DNA of 64,000 nt from Cristatella mucedo (GCA_009760855.2 WPIO01000053.1:1937501-2001500); one strand, 5' to 3'; counted from the stretch's first letter, positions 26,313-38,665 are shown. Notes: generated by a model not told the origin, from the letters alone. Translations and numbers: made by a program.

Positions 26313-26599
26313 GTTTGGCTCCCTCCGATGCGCCTTTCAAAAATATGCGTTTGTAAATAAAATAATTAATACCTTGCACGGCCACGTGCATTAATGCTGC
26401 AGATGCATAAGGACATTAGCTCGGATCGATATTACGCGCGCGCGATTGGTCTTCAGGGACGGCGGCTAATTATCCAGAACGGGCCGTCCGACGGCCTTCC
26501 GTCCGTCTGTAGCCACCTCCGTCGCCACCGGCTACTGAGCCGCACGTCGCCAGCAGCTATTCGGGCACCAGCGGGCGCCCGGATAGCGGCTGGCGATGC

Positions 26600-27454
<855 letters not shown>

Positions 27455-27455
<1 letters not shown>

Positions 27456-28325
27456 TGATGATAAAACCAACTTCCTAGTTCTGGGAAAACCAGGTGTGAT
27501 TCAGAAATAGGAAAAGCTAACGCTCAGTCAAATTGGCTCGGCCAGCATATCTCCCGTTGAATCTGCACGAAATCTAGGCGTCATGTTCCAAAGTGACCTT
27601 TCGTTAGACGACCAGATCAGGTCCACAATCAAGTCAGCCTACTTTCAGCTATACACAATGTCTAAAATTCGGGCTTTTTAGACAGGGATACCACATCTAA
27701 GTAAATCCATGCATGTATGACATACCGGCTTGACTTCTCTAACTCACTGCTTGTTGGTCTACCGACCTGTGCAATCAGGCACTTACAGCTTAGGCAAAAC
27801 TCTACAGCTAGGCTTATCTGTCGTGGGCGTCGAAGTTGCCACATCGCACCACTTCTGGCTGCAGTGGCTCCCAGGCAAGCAGCATATCGACTTCAACGTT
27901 TTGTCATTCACTTTTAGGGTCCCGTCATTCTGTGGCTCCAGCCCACCTATCAGATCCCACCAGGCCAGGCATCTTGCCTCTCACTTTTCGGAATCTAATT
28001 GTTTACCTTCACCTCGTATTGTTTCGGAGACCGTGCATTTAGTTCGTATGCTCCCAAAGCCTGGAGCTCACTCCCGACTTGCGTCACGACATCCCTTTAC
28101 TTGACCATATTTAAAAAGAAATTGAAACACTCCTATTTATGACAGCATTTATTGGGTCCCTGTTATTCGTCTTTTATGTGCTTGTGCGTGCTGACACTGT
28201 GCATGCTGCCACTAACCAAACTTGCATGCTGACCCTGTGCATGTCATCCCTAACCATGTTATTTTTGTTGTTTATTGAGCATGCTACCACTGACCATTTG
28301 TTATTGTCACTATCATTAAATTTGT
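27455..28325 (+). mobile_element. LINE family A copy, partial RT and 3' end
   Basis: It starts inside the RT domain just after the YADD region ('aatgatgataaaaccaactt', the LNDDKTN motif). It runs in broken frames through the C-terminal part to the 3' UTR ('gacagcatttattgggtccc', 'catgctgaccctgtgcatgt'). The terminal hairpin is missing. 5'-truncated and frameshifted. Confidence 0.8.
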
Positions 28326-29040
28326 AAATTAGCCTTGCAGCTAAATTCATAGCCAGCTAAAGTGGCCTAGTGGATTTTTTCGGCATCCCAGCCAAAAGGG
28401 AATTACAACAATCTAGCCGAGATAGAACCAAGGAGCTAGTTAAATGTTTTGCAACCCACCGCGGAAGACAGTTTGTAATCTTTTATTGGGATTGAATGTG
28501 ATGGCTAGGTGTGGAAGAAGTCTCCTTGACGAAGCTTTCAAAATGTTGCCAACTTTCGAAGACATCACCTAAATTCCGAGCACACTGCGATGATGGTTGC
28601 ACAACAGCATCACCTATTAGAAGAGCACAGCCGTCCAGTCTAGCCACACGTTTTGGGTGTCCTATGAGCAGCAGCTCCATTTTATCGTCGTCTATTTTAA
28701 GGTAATTTGCCGATATGCAGGATCGAATGTCTGTCTGTAAGGTAGCATTCAGTTTATCAGTCGCTAAAGCAGATCCCGATGGTTCACGTAACAGATACAG
28801 CTTAGTATCGTCATTATACAAAATATAGCCTATTCCATCGGCTCGAATCACTTTTCCAGAAGCTGAGTATAAACAGAAAACAGCGTCGGACCAAGGATAG
28901 ACCCTTGTGTGAATCCACGGGTGACTGGTCTGGTGGATGAGACCCGAGCCCCACACGACGCGGATTGAACACGATCGGACGAGTTCGATTTGAACCACTA
29001 TAGGGCCACATATGAGGCGGTAGGCGACGCCTGTTCACAC
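28326..29040 (-). mobile_element. LINE family B RT-domain fragment
   Basis: On the minus strand, an open frame of 171 codons (28483-28998) contains YNDD (28807-28818). This is the position of the reverse-transcriptase catalytic box, normally Y-A/V-D-D. It also contains the downstream motifs DDDKMELLLIG and SARNLG-like (CARNLGDVF). The second catalytic Asp pair is kept but Ala is replaced by Asn. The copy lacks the N-terminal endonuclease and the 3' end. Confidence 0.75.
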
Positions 29041-29264
29041 TGATACACGTTCCCTGCCGTGCGGCGGTCCGGCGGCTGCTGCTGCGACAGAGCGCCGCGG
29101 CTGCACGGCTTCGATCCGTACTGAAACACTAGCCAATGCCGTCGTCGATTGCGGAGGATCGCATTCCTAAGAGACTGTCTTAGTATTTGGTATTTTAATA
29201 GCGATAGAGACCGTGCACATACTAGCCTCAGGCTTCATACGTAGCAACGTCATTGTTACAAAGG

Positions 29265-30460
29265 GAAGTAGCGGTGTCCACGGCCAAATAGAACTACTCA
29301 CGGTTTATACTCTCCCTCTTGCTGATGTGATTGCTAAGCACAATCTAGGCTTTCACTTCTATGCGGATGACACTCAGTTGTACCTTTGCTTTGATCCCTC
29401 CCAGCCTTCGACCACCTCAAATTCACTCAACTCACTTGCTGCATGTATTAATGACATCCGCACATGGATGGCAGCAAATTTTCTAAAACTAAATGATGAT
29501 AAAACTAACTTACTAGTTATGGGCAAACCCAGTGTGATTCACATATTGGAAAGGCTGACGCTCAAAATTGGCTCTGCCAGCATATCTCCCGTTAAATCAG
29601 CTCGAAATCTAGGTGTCATATTCCAAAGCGACCTCTCGTTAGACGACCATATCAGCTCCACAGTCAAATCTCCCTATTTTCAGCTTCATAACATTGCTAA
29701 AATTCGGGCTTGTTTAGATAAGGATACCACGTCCAAGTTGGTCCATGCATTCGTGACATCCCTCTCGACTTCTGCAACTCACAGCTCGCTGGCCTACCAG
29801 CATGTGCGATCAGGCGATTGCAGCTGGTGCAAAACTCTGCAGCTAGGCTTGTCTGTCGTGAGCGTCGCAGCTGCCACATTACACCACTTCTCACCGACCT
29901 GCACTGGCTACCACTCAAGCAACGGATTGATTTCAAGGTTTTGTCGCTCACTTTTAGGTCACTTCATTCTTTGGCTCCAGCCTACCTCTCAGATATACTC
30001 CCACTCCCCATCAGGCCAAGCATCGTACCATCCGCTTTTCGGAATCCAACAGTCTACAAATACCTTATACAAACCTCAAATCCGTTGGAGACCATGCATT
30101 TAGTTCGTATGCTCCCAAAGCCTGGAACTATCTCCTTCTGACTTGCGTCAGAACATCCCCTGACCTGACCACATTTAAAAAGAACGTAGAAACAAACCTA
30201 TTGAGGACAGCATTTAGTGGGTCCCTGTGATTCGTCCTTGATGTGCTTATGCGTGCTGACACTGTGCATTCTGCCACTAACCACATTTGCATGCTTACCC
30301 TGTGCATGTCACCCCTAACCATATTGTTCATTTTGTTTGTTTCTAAAGCATGATTTTACTTACTATTCTATTGCATTCCCTTTGCAGCAAATGCAAAGCG
30401 CCTAGAGAGAGATTGAGTTCTCTGAGGGCGTTTTATCAAGTGCATTATTATTATTATCGT
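29265..30460 (+). mobile_element. LINE family A, longest RT fragment with 3' end
   Basis: The best LINE A copy. The plus frame 29270-29760 encodes the RT palm with YADD at 29362-29373 (FHFYADDTQLYL), then LNDDKTNLLVMG and SARNLGVIFQSDLSLDDH, all typical of CR1/L2-clade retrotransposons. A frameshift near 29765 moves the C-terminal part (LVQNSAARLVCR, LPLKQRIDFKVLSLTFRSLH) into another frame up to about 30140. A 3' UTR and the conserved terminus (30390-30440) with (ATT)n follow. It has no endonuclease domain, so it is 5'-truncated and dead. Confidence 0.88.
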
Positions 30461-30624
30461 TATTATTAACTAAGAAAGATGCTAGCCCCAGCCGACGCTC
30501 GACGTGGAATGACGGCGGCGAGGTACGGTCCCTTCGAGCCGCTACTACCAGTATGTGGATACAACAGCTAATGCGCTTAGTTGTTGTATGCAGACAGTTT
30601 CGAAACACGGCAGCGATGCAGCTT

Positions 30625-30704
30625 AATTTGTATATATATATGTATATATATATATATATGTGCGTCTCTCGCGCGTGCGTCTGCGCACGCGCGAGAGACG
30701 CACA
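30625..30704. repeat. AT run and 21-bp perfect palindrome
   Basis: An AT-rich tract (30630-30659) is followed by arms 30659-30679 and 30684-30704 with a 4-base loop (tgtgcgtctctcgcgcgtgc... and exact complement). Confidence 0.95.
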
Positions 30705-30807
30705 GCGAGGCAACCGACGGCACGCGTTCAGGCTAACGCGCTCAGAGTCGGCGTTCAGCGCTGGCCAGCCGAAATGCCCTTTCGCGGCGACGTCGCGACT
30801 CTGCAGC

Positions 30808-30808
<1 letters not shown>

Positions 30809-30887
<79 letters not shown>
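30809..30887. repeat. (CT)n microsatellite
   Basis: About 78 bp of CT repeat within CpG-rich DNA. Confidence 0.97.
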
Positions 30888-30891
<4 letters not shown>

Positions 30892-31904
30892 AACGCGCGC
30901 GCGAGCGCGGGCGGCGTGCGAGAGAGAGCTCGGGGGCGGCGGCCGGGATGACAGTGCGAGCGCGCGACGAGTCGCGCCGTCTGCGCGCACGCGCTCGCGC
31001 GCACAGAAGAGCTTGGACGGCGAGGGTCGACAGGAGCCGGGGGCTCGCGGCCGCCGCCGACTCGACTCGCAGCGCGGTCAATAAATCGAGAAGCGCAAAA
31101 ATAGCGAAAAAAAATAGCCTCGCCGCTACAAGTCGCAAGCGAGGTCCCAACGAGGCGCAAAAAATGACGTACGGCGATCAAAGCCTGCGGCGGGCACCTC
31201 TGGAGTAGCGTTGTGCACACGACTAGCGTTTCGCGCCCCGAGGCACGGAAGGCCGCGCCGGCCGCGTGCGCGCCGACGAAAGCCGAATCGAGCGCGTCTA
31301 CGAGAGCCAGCGTTCGGCTTGCGGCCGCCGGCAGGTGTCGCTCGCTGACGCCAGTGCGATAGCTCAAAGTGACCTCCGGAAGCGATCGTCAGCGAGCGCC
31401 TACCATCGAGCGCTTGCTCTCGCGGCAGCCGACGCCGGTCACGCTGCGCACTAGTGCAGCAGACGACCGAGGGCGGCGAGACGGCGCGACGCTCGCCGCG
31501 CTCGCATGCCCACGTGCCTCGCAGGCGGCGGCTCGCGAGTCGCCGCGGAGCTTGAGCCCTGGCCACGGAGCGCCGGGGCGCGCCACCGACGAAGGGCGCG
31601 GAGCTCCGGAGCTCCGCGCCCATTTTTCAAAAGCCCGAGCGTGCATCGCGCCTGTATCCAAAGTAAAGTCTTCGCGACGAAAGCCGCATCCAAAACTGTC
31701 GCATCGAAATGCCGCACTGAAGAGCTTGCGGCGAACGCACTGCTGCGGAGAAAGAGGAAGGCTTCTGAACTAAAACCCTTTGCCTCAAACTCAGCGAGCC
31801 TAGCTGCGCCGGGCCGGTCCGCGAAGACGCCAGACTGGAGTCGGTCACGTGATCGGCCCGGCGCCAGGAGCTCGCGCGTCGAAGCTTGGCGAGCGATTAA
31901 ATGT
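30888..31904. other. CpG-rich block, no gene recognised
   Basis: A very CpG-dense kilobase. Long overlapping open frames occur on both strands, as expected at this GC content, with no recognisable domain. The palindrome at 31594-31621 lies inside it. It could be a promoter/CpG island of an unseen exon. Confidence 0.4.
31594..31621. repeat. 28-bp perfect palindrome without loop
   Basis: gggcgcggagctcc followed directly by its exact reverse complement. Confidence 0.97.
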
Positions 31905-32045
31905 GGGTAAATAAATTAAATTCATTTGTATGGCGTCCTCGGAGAACTCGATCTTTATTCAGGCGCTGCATATATGCCATGGGGCTCGAGCCCATGACCT
32001 CGGCCAGACCTCGGTCGTCTTACTCACTGGGCCAAAACTAGCGCT
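31905..32045 (-). mobile_element. SINE family 2, uninterrupted copy
   Basis: On the plus strand: tail complement 'aattcatttgtatggcgtcc', 'tcggagaactcgatctttat', 'tcaggcgctgcatat'. Then the box-B complement 'gggctcgagcccatgacctc' and the box-A end 'actgggccaaaact'. Confidence 0.75.
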
Positions 32046-32189
32046 CGCAAAAGCCACTTTAGTCGCGACGACAGAAGAGATTTTTTGTGGAACAATAACC
32101 ATTTTCTAATTATCTCAGGCATATTGAATTACGAAGGCACGCTGTATGCCTACGAAACAAAGATAAATTAGAATATGTTACCTAAAACT

Positions 32190-32340
32190 TGACGCTCCGG
32201 TGGCACACAAACGACGACACGGAAGCTCTGAGGCGGCTTCAACGACCGTGCATTCGAATGACGCTCGCAGCGTAGCAATCATATGGCCGTTCTCCCCTCC
32301 GTTTGACTTCCAACTTCCTTATGTCCCCAGTCACGCGTCC
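32190..32340. repeat. Unnamed dispersed repeat R1, copy 1
   Basis: It shares in order 'cttcaacgaccgtgcattcg', 'cgctcgcagcg' and 'ccgttctcccctccg' with 38510-38665 and 49578-49730. The three copies match over about 150 bp with many substitutions. No coding or pol III signal is evident. A 29-bp unit (ggcttggtggaccatcaagc, then cgcgatgtc) is repeated at 32375-32432, just downstream. Confidence 0.7.
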
Positions 32341-32639
32341 AGCCTCTGCTTACCAGCGCCAGCTCATCAATCGCGGCTTGGTGGACCATCAAGCCGCGAT
32401 GTCGGCTTGATGGACCATCAGGCCGCGATGCCGGCTTGCACCTAAGCTACTCGCGCCCTGAGGTATTCGAGGGTAAGTTAGAGGGACGACATAAGGGTGC
32501 ATACCGTCCGCCGTCCAAGCGACATCATCTAGTGTAATAACCATTAAAATAAACTCTTGCATAGTGGTGCGCCCTGAGCGAGTTTTAATCCTTCCCGGGC
32601 TTTTTTTGCAAAAGCTAAAAAAGAAGCAGGCGATGAGTG

Positions 32640-32960
32640 ATTCGCGATAGTACGCACATCTTTAGAAGGCGTAAGTTATATCAAGGATTAGTCACACGGA
32701 CGAAGCAAACATTGTAAGGCACGGTGAGTTATTGATATTCGGAATGCTAAACAGTGGTGAGCTCCAGACTGTGGGAAAATGTGATTGCCAAATGCTTCCG
32801 GTCTCCGATGGATTCGAGGTTGCTTATAGGCATAGCTAGGCTCGACTTGTTTTGCCGGAGAGCGTGCGAAGATTGTTGGTCTGCGGAATAAACAATTCCG
32901 ACAGGTAAGGATGCTTGAGTGAGAGAATGAACGTCCTGGCATTTAGTGACCTCGGAGTCA
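32640..32960 (-). mobile_element. LINE family A remnant, very diverged
   Basis: A landmark order like that of other minus LINE A copies ('tcacacggacgaagc', 'gtgagctccagactgtggga', 'ccggtctccgatggattcga', 'ataggcatagctagg'). No frame is kept. Confidence 0.4.
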
Positions 32961-33239
32961 ACTTGATCAGCAGCCTCGGATGGGCAGGCCAGAGCTGGAG
33001 AGTGAAGGAGCCCGCAGGTAAGTGGCGAATCTTTGAACTGGAGACGCCGACCTAGTATTCGAAACCTAGTCGATGCAGCGAATAAAAAACGACACGCTGC
33101 TCGATGAGAAAGCCAATGCAGGTCAAGGCCAATGGATGCAAGGCGGAATGTGTGACTGCCGCGCGCCAGAAACGTCGAGCCGCTCAGTCTAGCACCAACT
33201 GTAAGCGTCTTATTCGAGGTCGTAGAAACCTGTCAGTAA

Positions 33240-33310
33240 CAATAATAATAATAATGAAGCATTTGCATGGCGCCCTCGGAAACTTAATCTCTTTCTATTC
33301 CCTTTAAATA
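33240..33310 (-). mobile_element. LINE family A terminus, minimal
   Basis: (AAT)n and 'gcatggcgccctcggaaact', 'taatctctttctattccctt'. Only the 3' terminal hairpin is left. Confidence 0.6.
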
Positions 33311-33894
33311 CGCGTAGGGCCGCGCAGGTCGTCCGCTGCCGCGCTGTCAAGACTCGCTGGCGCGCGCGGCGTCGCTTCTGCGCACGCCGGCGCTCGGACC
33401 GGCGGCGCTTGCGCCACGTTGCCCCTGGCCCTGCTTCCGGTAGCCCATGCCCCGCCATTTTCTTCGCGCCCGCGAGACTCGTCGGCGCTGAGCTGCCTAG
33501 CGTTTGGATAGCCATCCGAACAGCTGGCTCCTCCTTGCGCGAGCTGACAGCAGTGTCGGTGCCCGAGTTAGCGGGCACCTGCCGCGCGCTCCGCACTCGC
33601 GCGCGCGCGAGCGGGCAGCCAGCTCTCGCCGCACGAGCGGCGAGAGTGCAGAACGGCGCAGGCGCAGGAGCAGGTGGCGTTGCGAACGGAAGCAGGCTTG
33701 CTACGAGCGTGGATGGCTGCGGCGGCCACGAGACGGCGACGACGCACTCAGTGGCGAATAGCTGCTGAAGCATCGACGGGATCTCACCGTGCGCCAGAAT
33801 TTCTAGATTGCTATAATCGAAGAATGCGTAGCTGATAGTACGCAGACTTGTGACGTATGTCCGCTCGTAGCTCAACAGAGCCGCTGACGCGAAG
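33311..33894. other. CpG-rich block, no gene recognised
   Basis: A long minus-strand open frame (33210-33980) crosses this block but also runs through LINE debris at both ends, so I do not accept it as a gene. A 10-bp inverted repeat with 4-base loop lies at 33623-33646. Confidence 0.45.
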
Positions 33895-35160
33895 CGGGCG
33901 CTACGCAGGAGAGTTTTTCCATGGCGCACTCGAAGCCTGGGCGCTTTCGGTGCGCGCGTGCGGTGGCCAGCAGACTTCACTTCACATGGCGAAGAAAAAG
34001 TGAGAAACGCAGCCGAGTCGGCAGAGCAGTTGAGGTAGCGTGAGTAGCGTGGAAGTATGAGCTCGGGACGGCCTTAAAGGATGTGCAACAGGCGGCAGCA
34101 ACAGAGTAGATGTCGCTGCGTGTGACGTGCAAGTGAGTTTTAGGACACATGCAGAGCAAAGGCTCCCCTCGCTGATTTTCTTTAAGCGAAGGAGTGGAAT
34201 TATTGCTACATAATTATGATAACGATGTGCTACCAATTGCCCGTAGGGGACCTGGGGGTCTCAAGCACGCTCAGACCAGTGCACTAGTTCTGATAGGTTC
34301 GGTGGAGCCAAGCCGTTGCGGGCCTTATGGGTCAATGTAAGAACTTCACTGTGTTTCCCTTGATCAACCGGACGTTATCTAAGGTCCTTCAGCAAAGGAG
34401 ACACTCGGCTGGACCTCTGGGATTAGCCGACCAGCCTTGCAGCTACATTCATCACCAGCTGAAGTGGCCTATTGGCTTTTCCGTTAGCCCAGCCAAAATG
34501 GGATTGCAGTAACCCTGTCTAGACAAAACCCGGGAGCTAGGTAAATTGTATGCAAGCCACCATTGCAGACAGCTTCTAATCGTAGATAGGGATCAGGCGC
34601 GAAAGCTAGCTGCAGAGGCGGTCTCCTCATTGAAACTTTAAAATGTAGGCAGCTGACGACGAGGTCACCTAAACTCATAGAGAATGGCGAAGGTGGTGCA
34701 GCATCACCACCATCAGCATCATCACCATCAGCATCAGCATCATCACCAATGATCACCATCATCAGCATCACCACCAATGATCACCAATAAGGAGAGCCAA
34801 GTATCCTAGTCCAGCCACGAGCTTCGTGCGGTGCGGCAAGCTGAGGACGCGCTCCTGCGAAAAGGAGCTCGGTTTTATCGCCGTTTAGTGTAAGTAAATT
34901 GGTAGACATCCGGGATCGCATGTCTGTAAAGTAAGCACTACGATTATCAGTCACTGCAGCATTCACAAAGTTTAAACGATAGATGCATACAGCAGCGCTG
35001 AGTACCGTCGGCTGATGGAAGCGACAGCGGCCGACGCCGTGGCCCAGAATCGCCTTTCCCAGAGGCGCGGCATAATTAGAGAACAGCAAAGGTCCGAAAA
35101 TTGACTCTTTTGAAACTCCACGGGTGACTGTTCAGCTGCCGTGGTCAGCGAGTAAAAGGT
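33895..35160 (-). mobile_element. LINE family B, long diverged copy
   Basis: From the 3' end (33895-34050, 'ggcgaagaaaaagtgagaaa', 'agagcagttgaggtagcg') through the C-terminal RT region ('ccttatgggtcaatgtaaga'). The intermediate 'ccagccttgcagctacattc', shared with 28340-28460, follows, and then an RT remnant at 34781-35089 (NLLTLNGDKTELLFAG on the minus strand). Many indels and a CAT/CATCAC trinucleotide tract at 34702-34790 interrupt it. Confidence 0.7.
34702..34790. repeat. (CAT/CAC)n trinucleotide tract
   Basis: About 90 bp of catcac/catcag repeats within the LINE B copy. Confidence 0.9.
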
Positions 35161-36341
35161 TGCTAATATGTTATTTTAGAACCAATAAGAGCATACTGTC
35201 TCGCATAAGATGTAGGAAATATTGGAAAGTTGGGGTGCTAAAGGAGTCAGTTTATGACATTGGCTAACGATGATACATACTCCTGAGTTGTAATCCTACA
35301 GACACAGATATGTCATCTATCACTATACAAAGCTAGGTTTGTTAGTCCTTTAGTTCGTAGGTCAAATTCACTGATCTCTCATTTATATTTAGTCCTTTTT
35401 CATTTTTCTGTACTAGGTATATTGCGTTACAGTACTAGAGTGTCAAAAGATTTGGAAGCGGAGATTTGCCGTTTGCATATAAAGCTGCAACATCCACTCT
35501 CATTGTTCAAATTGAACATTCAAATGCTAGAGCTTCGGTGGAATATTAACTGAAATGGGTTTTTCAAGGGTCGCACGCCATCGCATTCCAGCTCTCTCCC
35601 TTTACTGTAGCCCGTAGTGACCACAGGCACTTCCGCTGGATGCGCGCCAGTCGTCACTCTGGGCACACCAGTGGTCCCGATTAGGCTTGCGCACTTGCAG
35701 GCACGCTTCCGCTTGAGCCGACTGAGATAGCGCATTGCAAAGCGACCAGAGTGACCGCGACTGATCGAGAGGCCTTTGGTTAGCGGTCGACATGCATAAA
35801 TAGAATCTTCCTGCGATTCTTAACAACGGCGGGCTCGCCGTATGGAGCGGCATGCTCACCAGTCAGCGGCCAGCCAGCGGAAAGTCTTATCATCCTTCCA
35901 TATCAGAGCTTGAGTTTTCCGTGATTTTTTCAGGGGTGCGAGCTAATTTCCACGCACGTACTCTCCGAGCTTCCGCCCGCTAGTGTAGACGCGCGAGTTT
36001 TCGCAGCAATGCACTGGGAACCGATGGGAGCAAAGAGAGCAGAATACAAACCAACCTATCGACAAGAAAGAAACCTTGGGAGCTTCGTGCATTCAAAGCT
36101 CGGCGAACGCCTCGCTAAGACAAGGTCAAAAGCGCAGAGAGAAAGAGAGAGCGAGCGCTAGTATTCGAGCGCTTCACGACCCAGGTCACGTGCTATGGAA
36201 TCCTTGCCCGGCAGGCTAGGCTTGGCTTACCAATGGGTAAGTGAACGCTCAGGCTAGCATTGTCCGGCAACGCTGAAATTTCCAGCGATTTTTCACAGGC
36301 TTGAGCTAGTGGCCTATAGCTGTGATCATTCAGCTGTACTT
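35161..36341. other. No gene recognised
   Basis: AT-leaning sequence at first, then mixed. No exon, RNA or repeat that I can support. Confidence 0.4.
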
Positions 36342-36419
36342 GAGACCCGGGTGTACGGACATTTTCCCCTGGAGTTCCCCCGGACATTCCCTCCTGGGGT
36401 AGGACATCCCCCGAGTATA

Positions 36420-36600
36420 TGGTTTAGGGTTTAGGGTTTTAGGGTTTAGTACTTTAGGGTTTAGGGTTTTAGGGTTTAGGGTTTATATTGTTTTTAGGGT
36501 TTAGAGTTTAGGATTTAGTGTTTAGGGTTTTGGGTTTTAGGGTTTAGAGTTTTTAGAGTTTAGGGTTTAGGGTTTAGGATTTAGGATTTTTTAGTTAGGG
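36420..36600 (+). repeat. TTTAGGG telomere-like array (degenerate)
   Basis: About 20 units of tttaggg with ttttaggg and tttagag/tttagga variants. This is the plant/algal-type telomere heptamer; animal telomeres are usually TTAGGG or TTAGG. It lies inside the MITE-like element, so it is interstitial and not a chromosome end. Confidence 0.9.
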
Positions 36601-36671
36601 TGGGCTGTGCCTCCGCCGTCTAAATCAATCATCGAACTCGCGCGGGACCGAACTGTATAGCTCACCGATGA

Positions 36672-36730
36672 CGCTGCCGCCGCAGCCGCCGCAGCCGCCG
36701 CAGCCGCCGCCGCCGCCGCCGCCGCCGCCG
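36672..36730. repeat. (GCC)n trinucleotide run
   Basis: gccgca/gccgcc units inside the MITE-like element. Confidence 0.95.
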
Positions 36731-36826
36731 CTCGCTCCATTAGAAACCATCCTTGTAATCCATCCATCCTTCTAATTATACTGAGTTGATTTTATTTTAA
36801 TACAGCGTGAATACTACTGCATATAG

Positions 36827-36827
<1 letters not shown>

Positions 36828-36897
<70 letters not shown>
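36828..36897. repeat. (AT)n microsatellite
   Basis: About 70 bp of pure AT repeat inside the MITE-like element. Confidence 0.97.
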
Positions 36898-36898
<1 letters not shown>

Positions 36899-37088
36899 TA
36901 ATGTATATATACTAGTTAAAAATCTTTTTCTCGATAATATATATATTTGTATCTGTATTTTTAGTTATACATTCATCAACATTGGGGAAATGCCCTACCC
37001 CCGGGGTGGGGAATGTCGGGGGGGGAATGTCCAAGGGTCCACCAGGGGTCAAATGTCCAGGGGGGAAATGTCTTACAACCGAGACCCG

Positions 37089-38509
37089 TATGCTTTGTAC
37101 CGGGTAATAGGCCGTCCGGCAATTGAATGCGGCAGATATACGTAAGGATACGAACTCATTATAACATGCCGAGCACTCTTGATTTCTGTCACGGTTTGCC
37201 ATCATCTAAAGTAGCGGCGCCTTAAGGCACTATTGCCATCCTGTCATGCATCTGTGAGGGCTGATTATATGTACCGCTGAGTGCTTTGTGCTTTTGGGAA
37301 GACATCATCACATCCGGGGCTTATGCATGCATCTGCCAAGAAATTACGCCAGCTAATCCCATGGTAATAGTTAGGCTCTTCAATTTCTAGATTTCCTTTT
37401 AATACTTAACTTGTTTTTTACATGATTTCGTAAACGCCATAGAAGCGTGGGCATATTGTTCCCGTGCAAGACGGCGATAAGGGCGAGATGCGGCACTACA
37501 GCATTTGTGGCATGGCGTCACGAGGCAAAGCAGCAGGGCAACGACTCGGAACCGATCCGGATGTATTAATCCGGATGTAGTGGCCGGAAATTCGTCTTTC
37601 CGAGTCGTCTGCTTCCTGCTCCCGCAAAGCCAAACCAACTGCAATGCAAAGCAGAAGCGTAATCCAATATTTCAGGATGTAGTTGAGCTAGCGATCAAAT
37701 ACCCGGCAAGTTTTGTTACTAGATTTCGACCAGCCTGTGGGCTCGCTGCGAGCCTTGAATCCAAGATATTCCTTGCCTTGTTCTCAAGACGAAAATCAGC
37801 AGGACGTAAATATCGTAAATATTTAAGACAGCTGATTACTTTTACTTTTTTCGGATTAAAGTAAATTCACGTTCGCCGAAAGTTATGCAGGCTATATAAC
37901 AGTGAATATTATGGAATACTAATAATCCGTTCATCAATCGAAGAAAATCTGGTTGTGGGCTGCACTGTGGCGGTGGCTTGCGCCCGCTCGAGCTGTTTTG
38001 GTCATATGGGGGCCTTGAGCACTGTACCCATAGCAGACTTTTACGGCTGTATGAACATAAGATGCCGTATTAGCTGGAGGGCCGGCCCTCCACTGAGCGG
38101 TTCACCGGCGGGAGTGTACCGCAGTGGAGGATCGGGGTGCTGTTCTGTTAGCTGCATGACCCATGACCCTGGAGATAGTTGCTACGTGGACGCAGAGAAA
38201 AGCGGCTGGGTATTGTTGTGCTGTGCGCCGTCTCCGGGATGGACCTTTCTGCGTCGCTTTAGAATAAAGCCATTTTTACTACAGGAAATAGCACATCCCT
38301 AGAGGCGTGGCAAGGGGTGGACAGGGCAACATGTGTCTCCGGACACCAAGGCGGCCAAAGGGGCGCCGAAAGCAAAATGGGTTGTGCTTATTTTCTTTAA
38401 TTTTCAATTAGAATACCAATCTTGATTTCAAATGAGCCCTTGTTTCGATGGGCTTGATTATTTTTGGCTGAGCTAAATTAAGTCCATCTGGAGATATGGA
38501 TCAAGCAGT
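37089..38509. other. No gene recognised; possible foldback-family end at 38013-38035
   Basis: No exon is supported. The phrase 'gcactgtacccatagcagac' (about 38017-38036) closely resembles the end of the foldback element at 43825-44315 (gtgcccatagcagat) and its internal copy. Confidence 0.45.
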
Positions 38510-38665
38510 AGCTTGGCGCTTTGGCGGCACACATGCGACGACCAAAACGAAATACCGAGGAGGCTTTAACCGCCGTGTATTCGATCGGCGCTCGCAGCGC
38601 AGCAAGCGCACGACCGTTCTCCCCTCCGTCCGCGTTCCAACTGCCCTCCCCATCCGCTCGCCCTA
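38510..38665. repeat. Unnamed dispersed repeat R1, copy 2
   Basis: It shares 'ggcggcacaca', 'ggctttaaccgccgtgtatt', 'ggcgctcgcagcgcagcaa' and 'ccgttctcccctccg' with copy 1 at 32190-32340. Confidence 0.7.

Larger units (their letters stand above)
36350..37080. mobile_element. 731-bp MITE-like element with 8-bp target duplication and telomere-like core
   Basis: Perfect 8-bp direct repeats GAGACCCG flank it (36342-36349 and 37081-37088). The ends are imperfect inverted repeats: ggtgtacggacattttcccc at the left, and at the right the reverse complement of ggttgtaagacatttccccc. Inside each end the motif ggacattYCCCC is repeated three or four times in inverted orientation (36356-36415 and 36988-37070). 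Such subterminal arrays are known from hAT-type elements as transposase-binding sites, and 8-bp duplications are usual for hAT. No transposase is encoded. The core is a TTTAGGG-like array, a GCC run and an AT run. Superfamily assignment is inference. Confidence 0.8.

Noticed and set aside
30402-31367. 321-codon minus-strand open frame
   Set aside because: Runs through LINE tail, AT repeat, palindrome and CT microsatellite; no domain.
33210-33980. 256-codon minus-strand open frame
   Set aside because: It starts in the LINE B 3' end, crosses a CpG-rich block and ends in a LINE A terminus. No domain, and composition explains its length.
36420-36600. A true telomere or chromosome end
   Set aside because: The array is degenerate, only 180 bp, inside an element with target duplication, and flanked by ordinary sequence on both sides.
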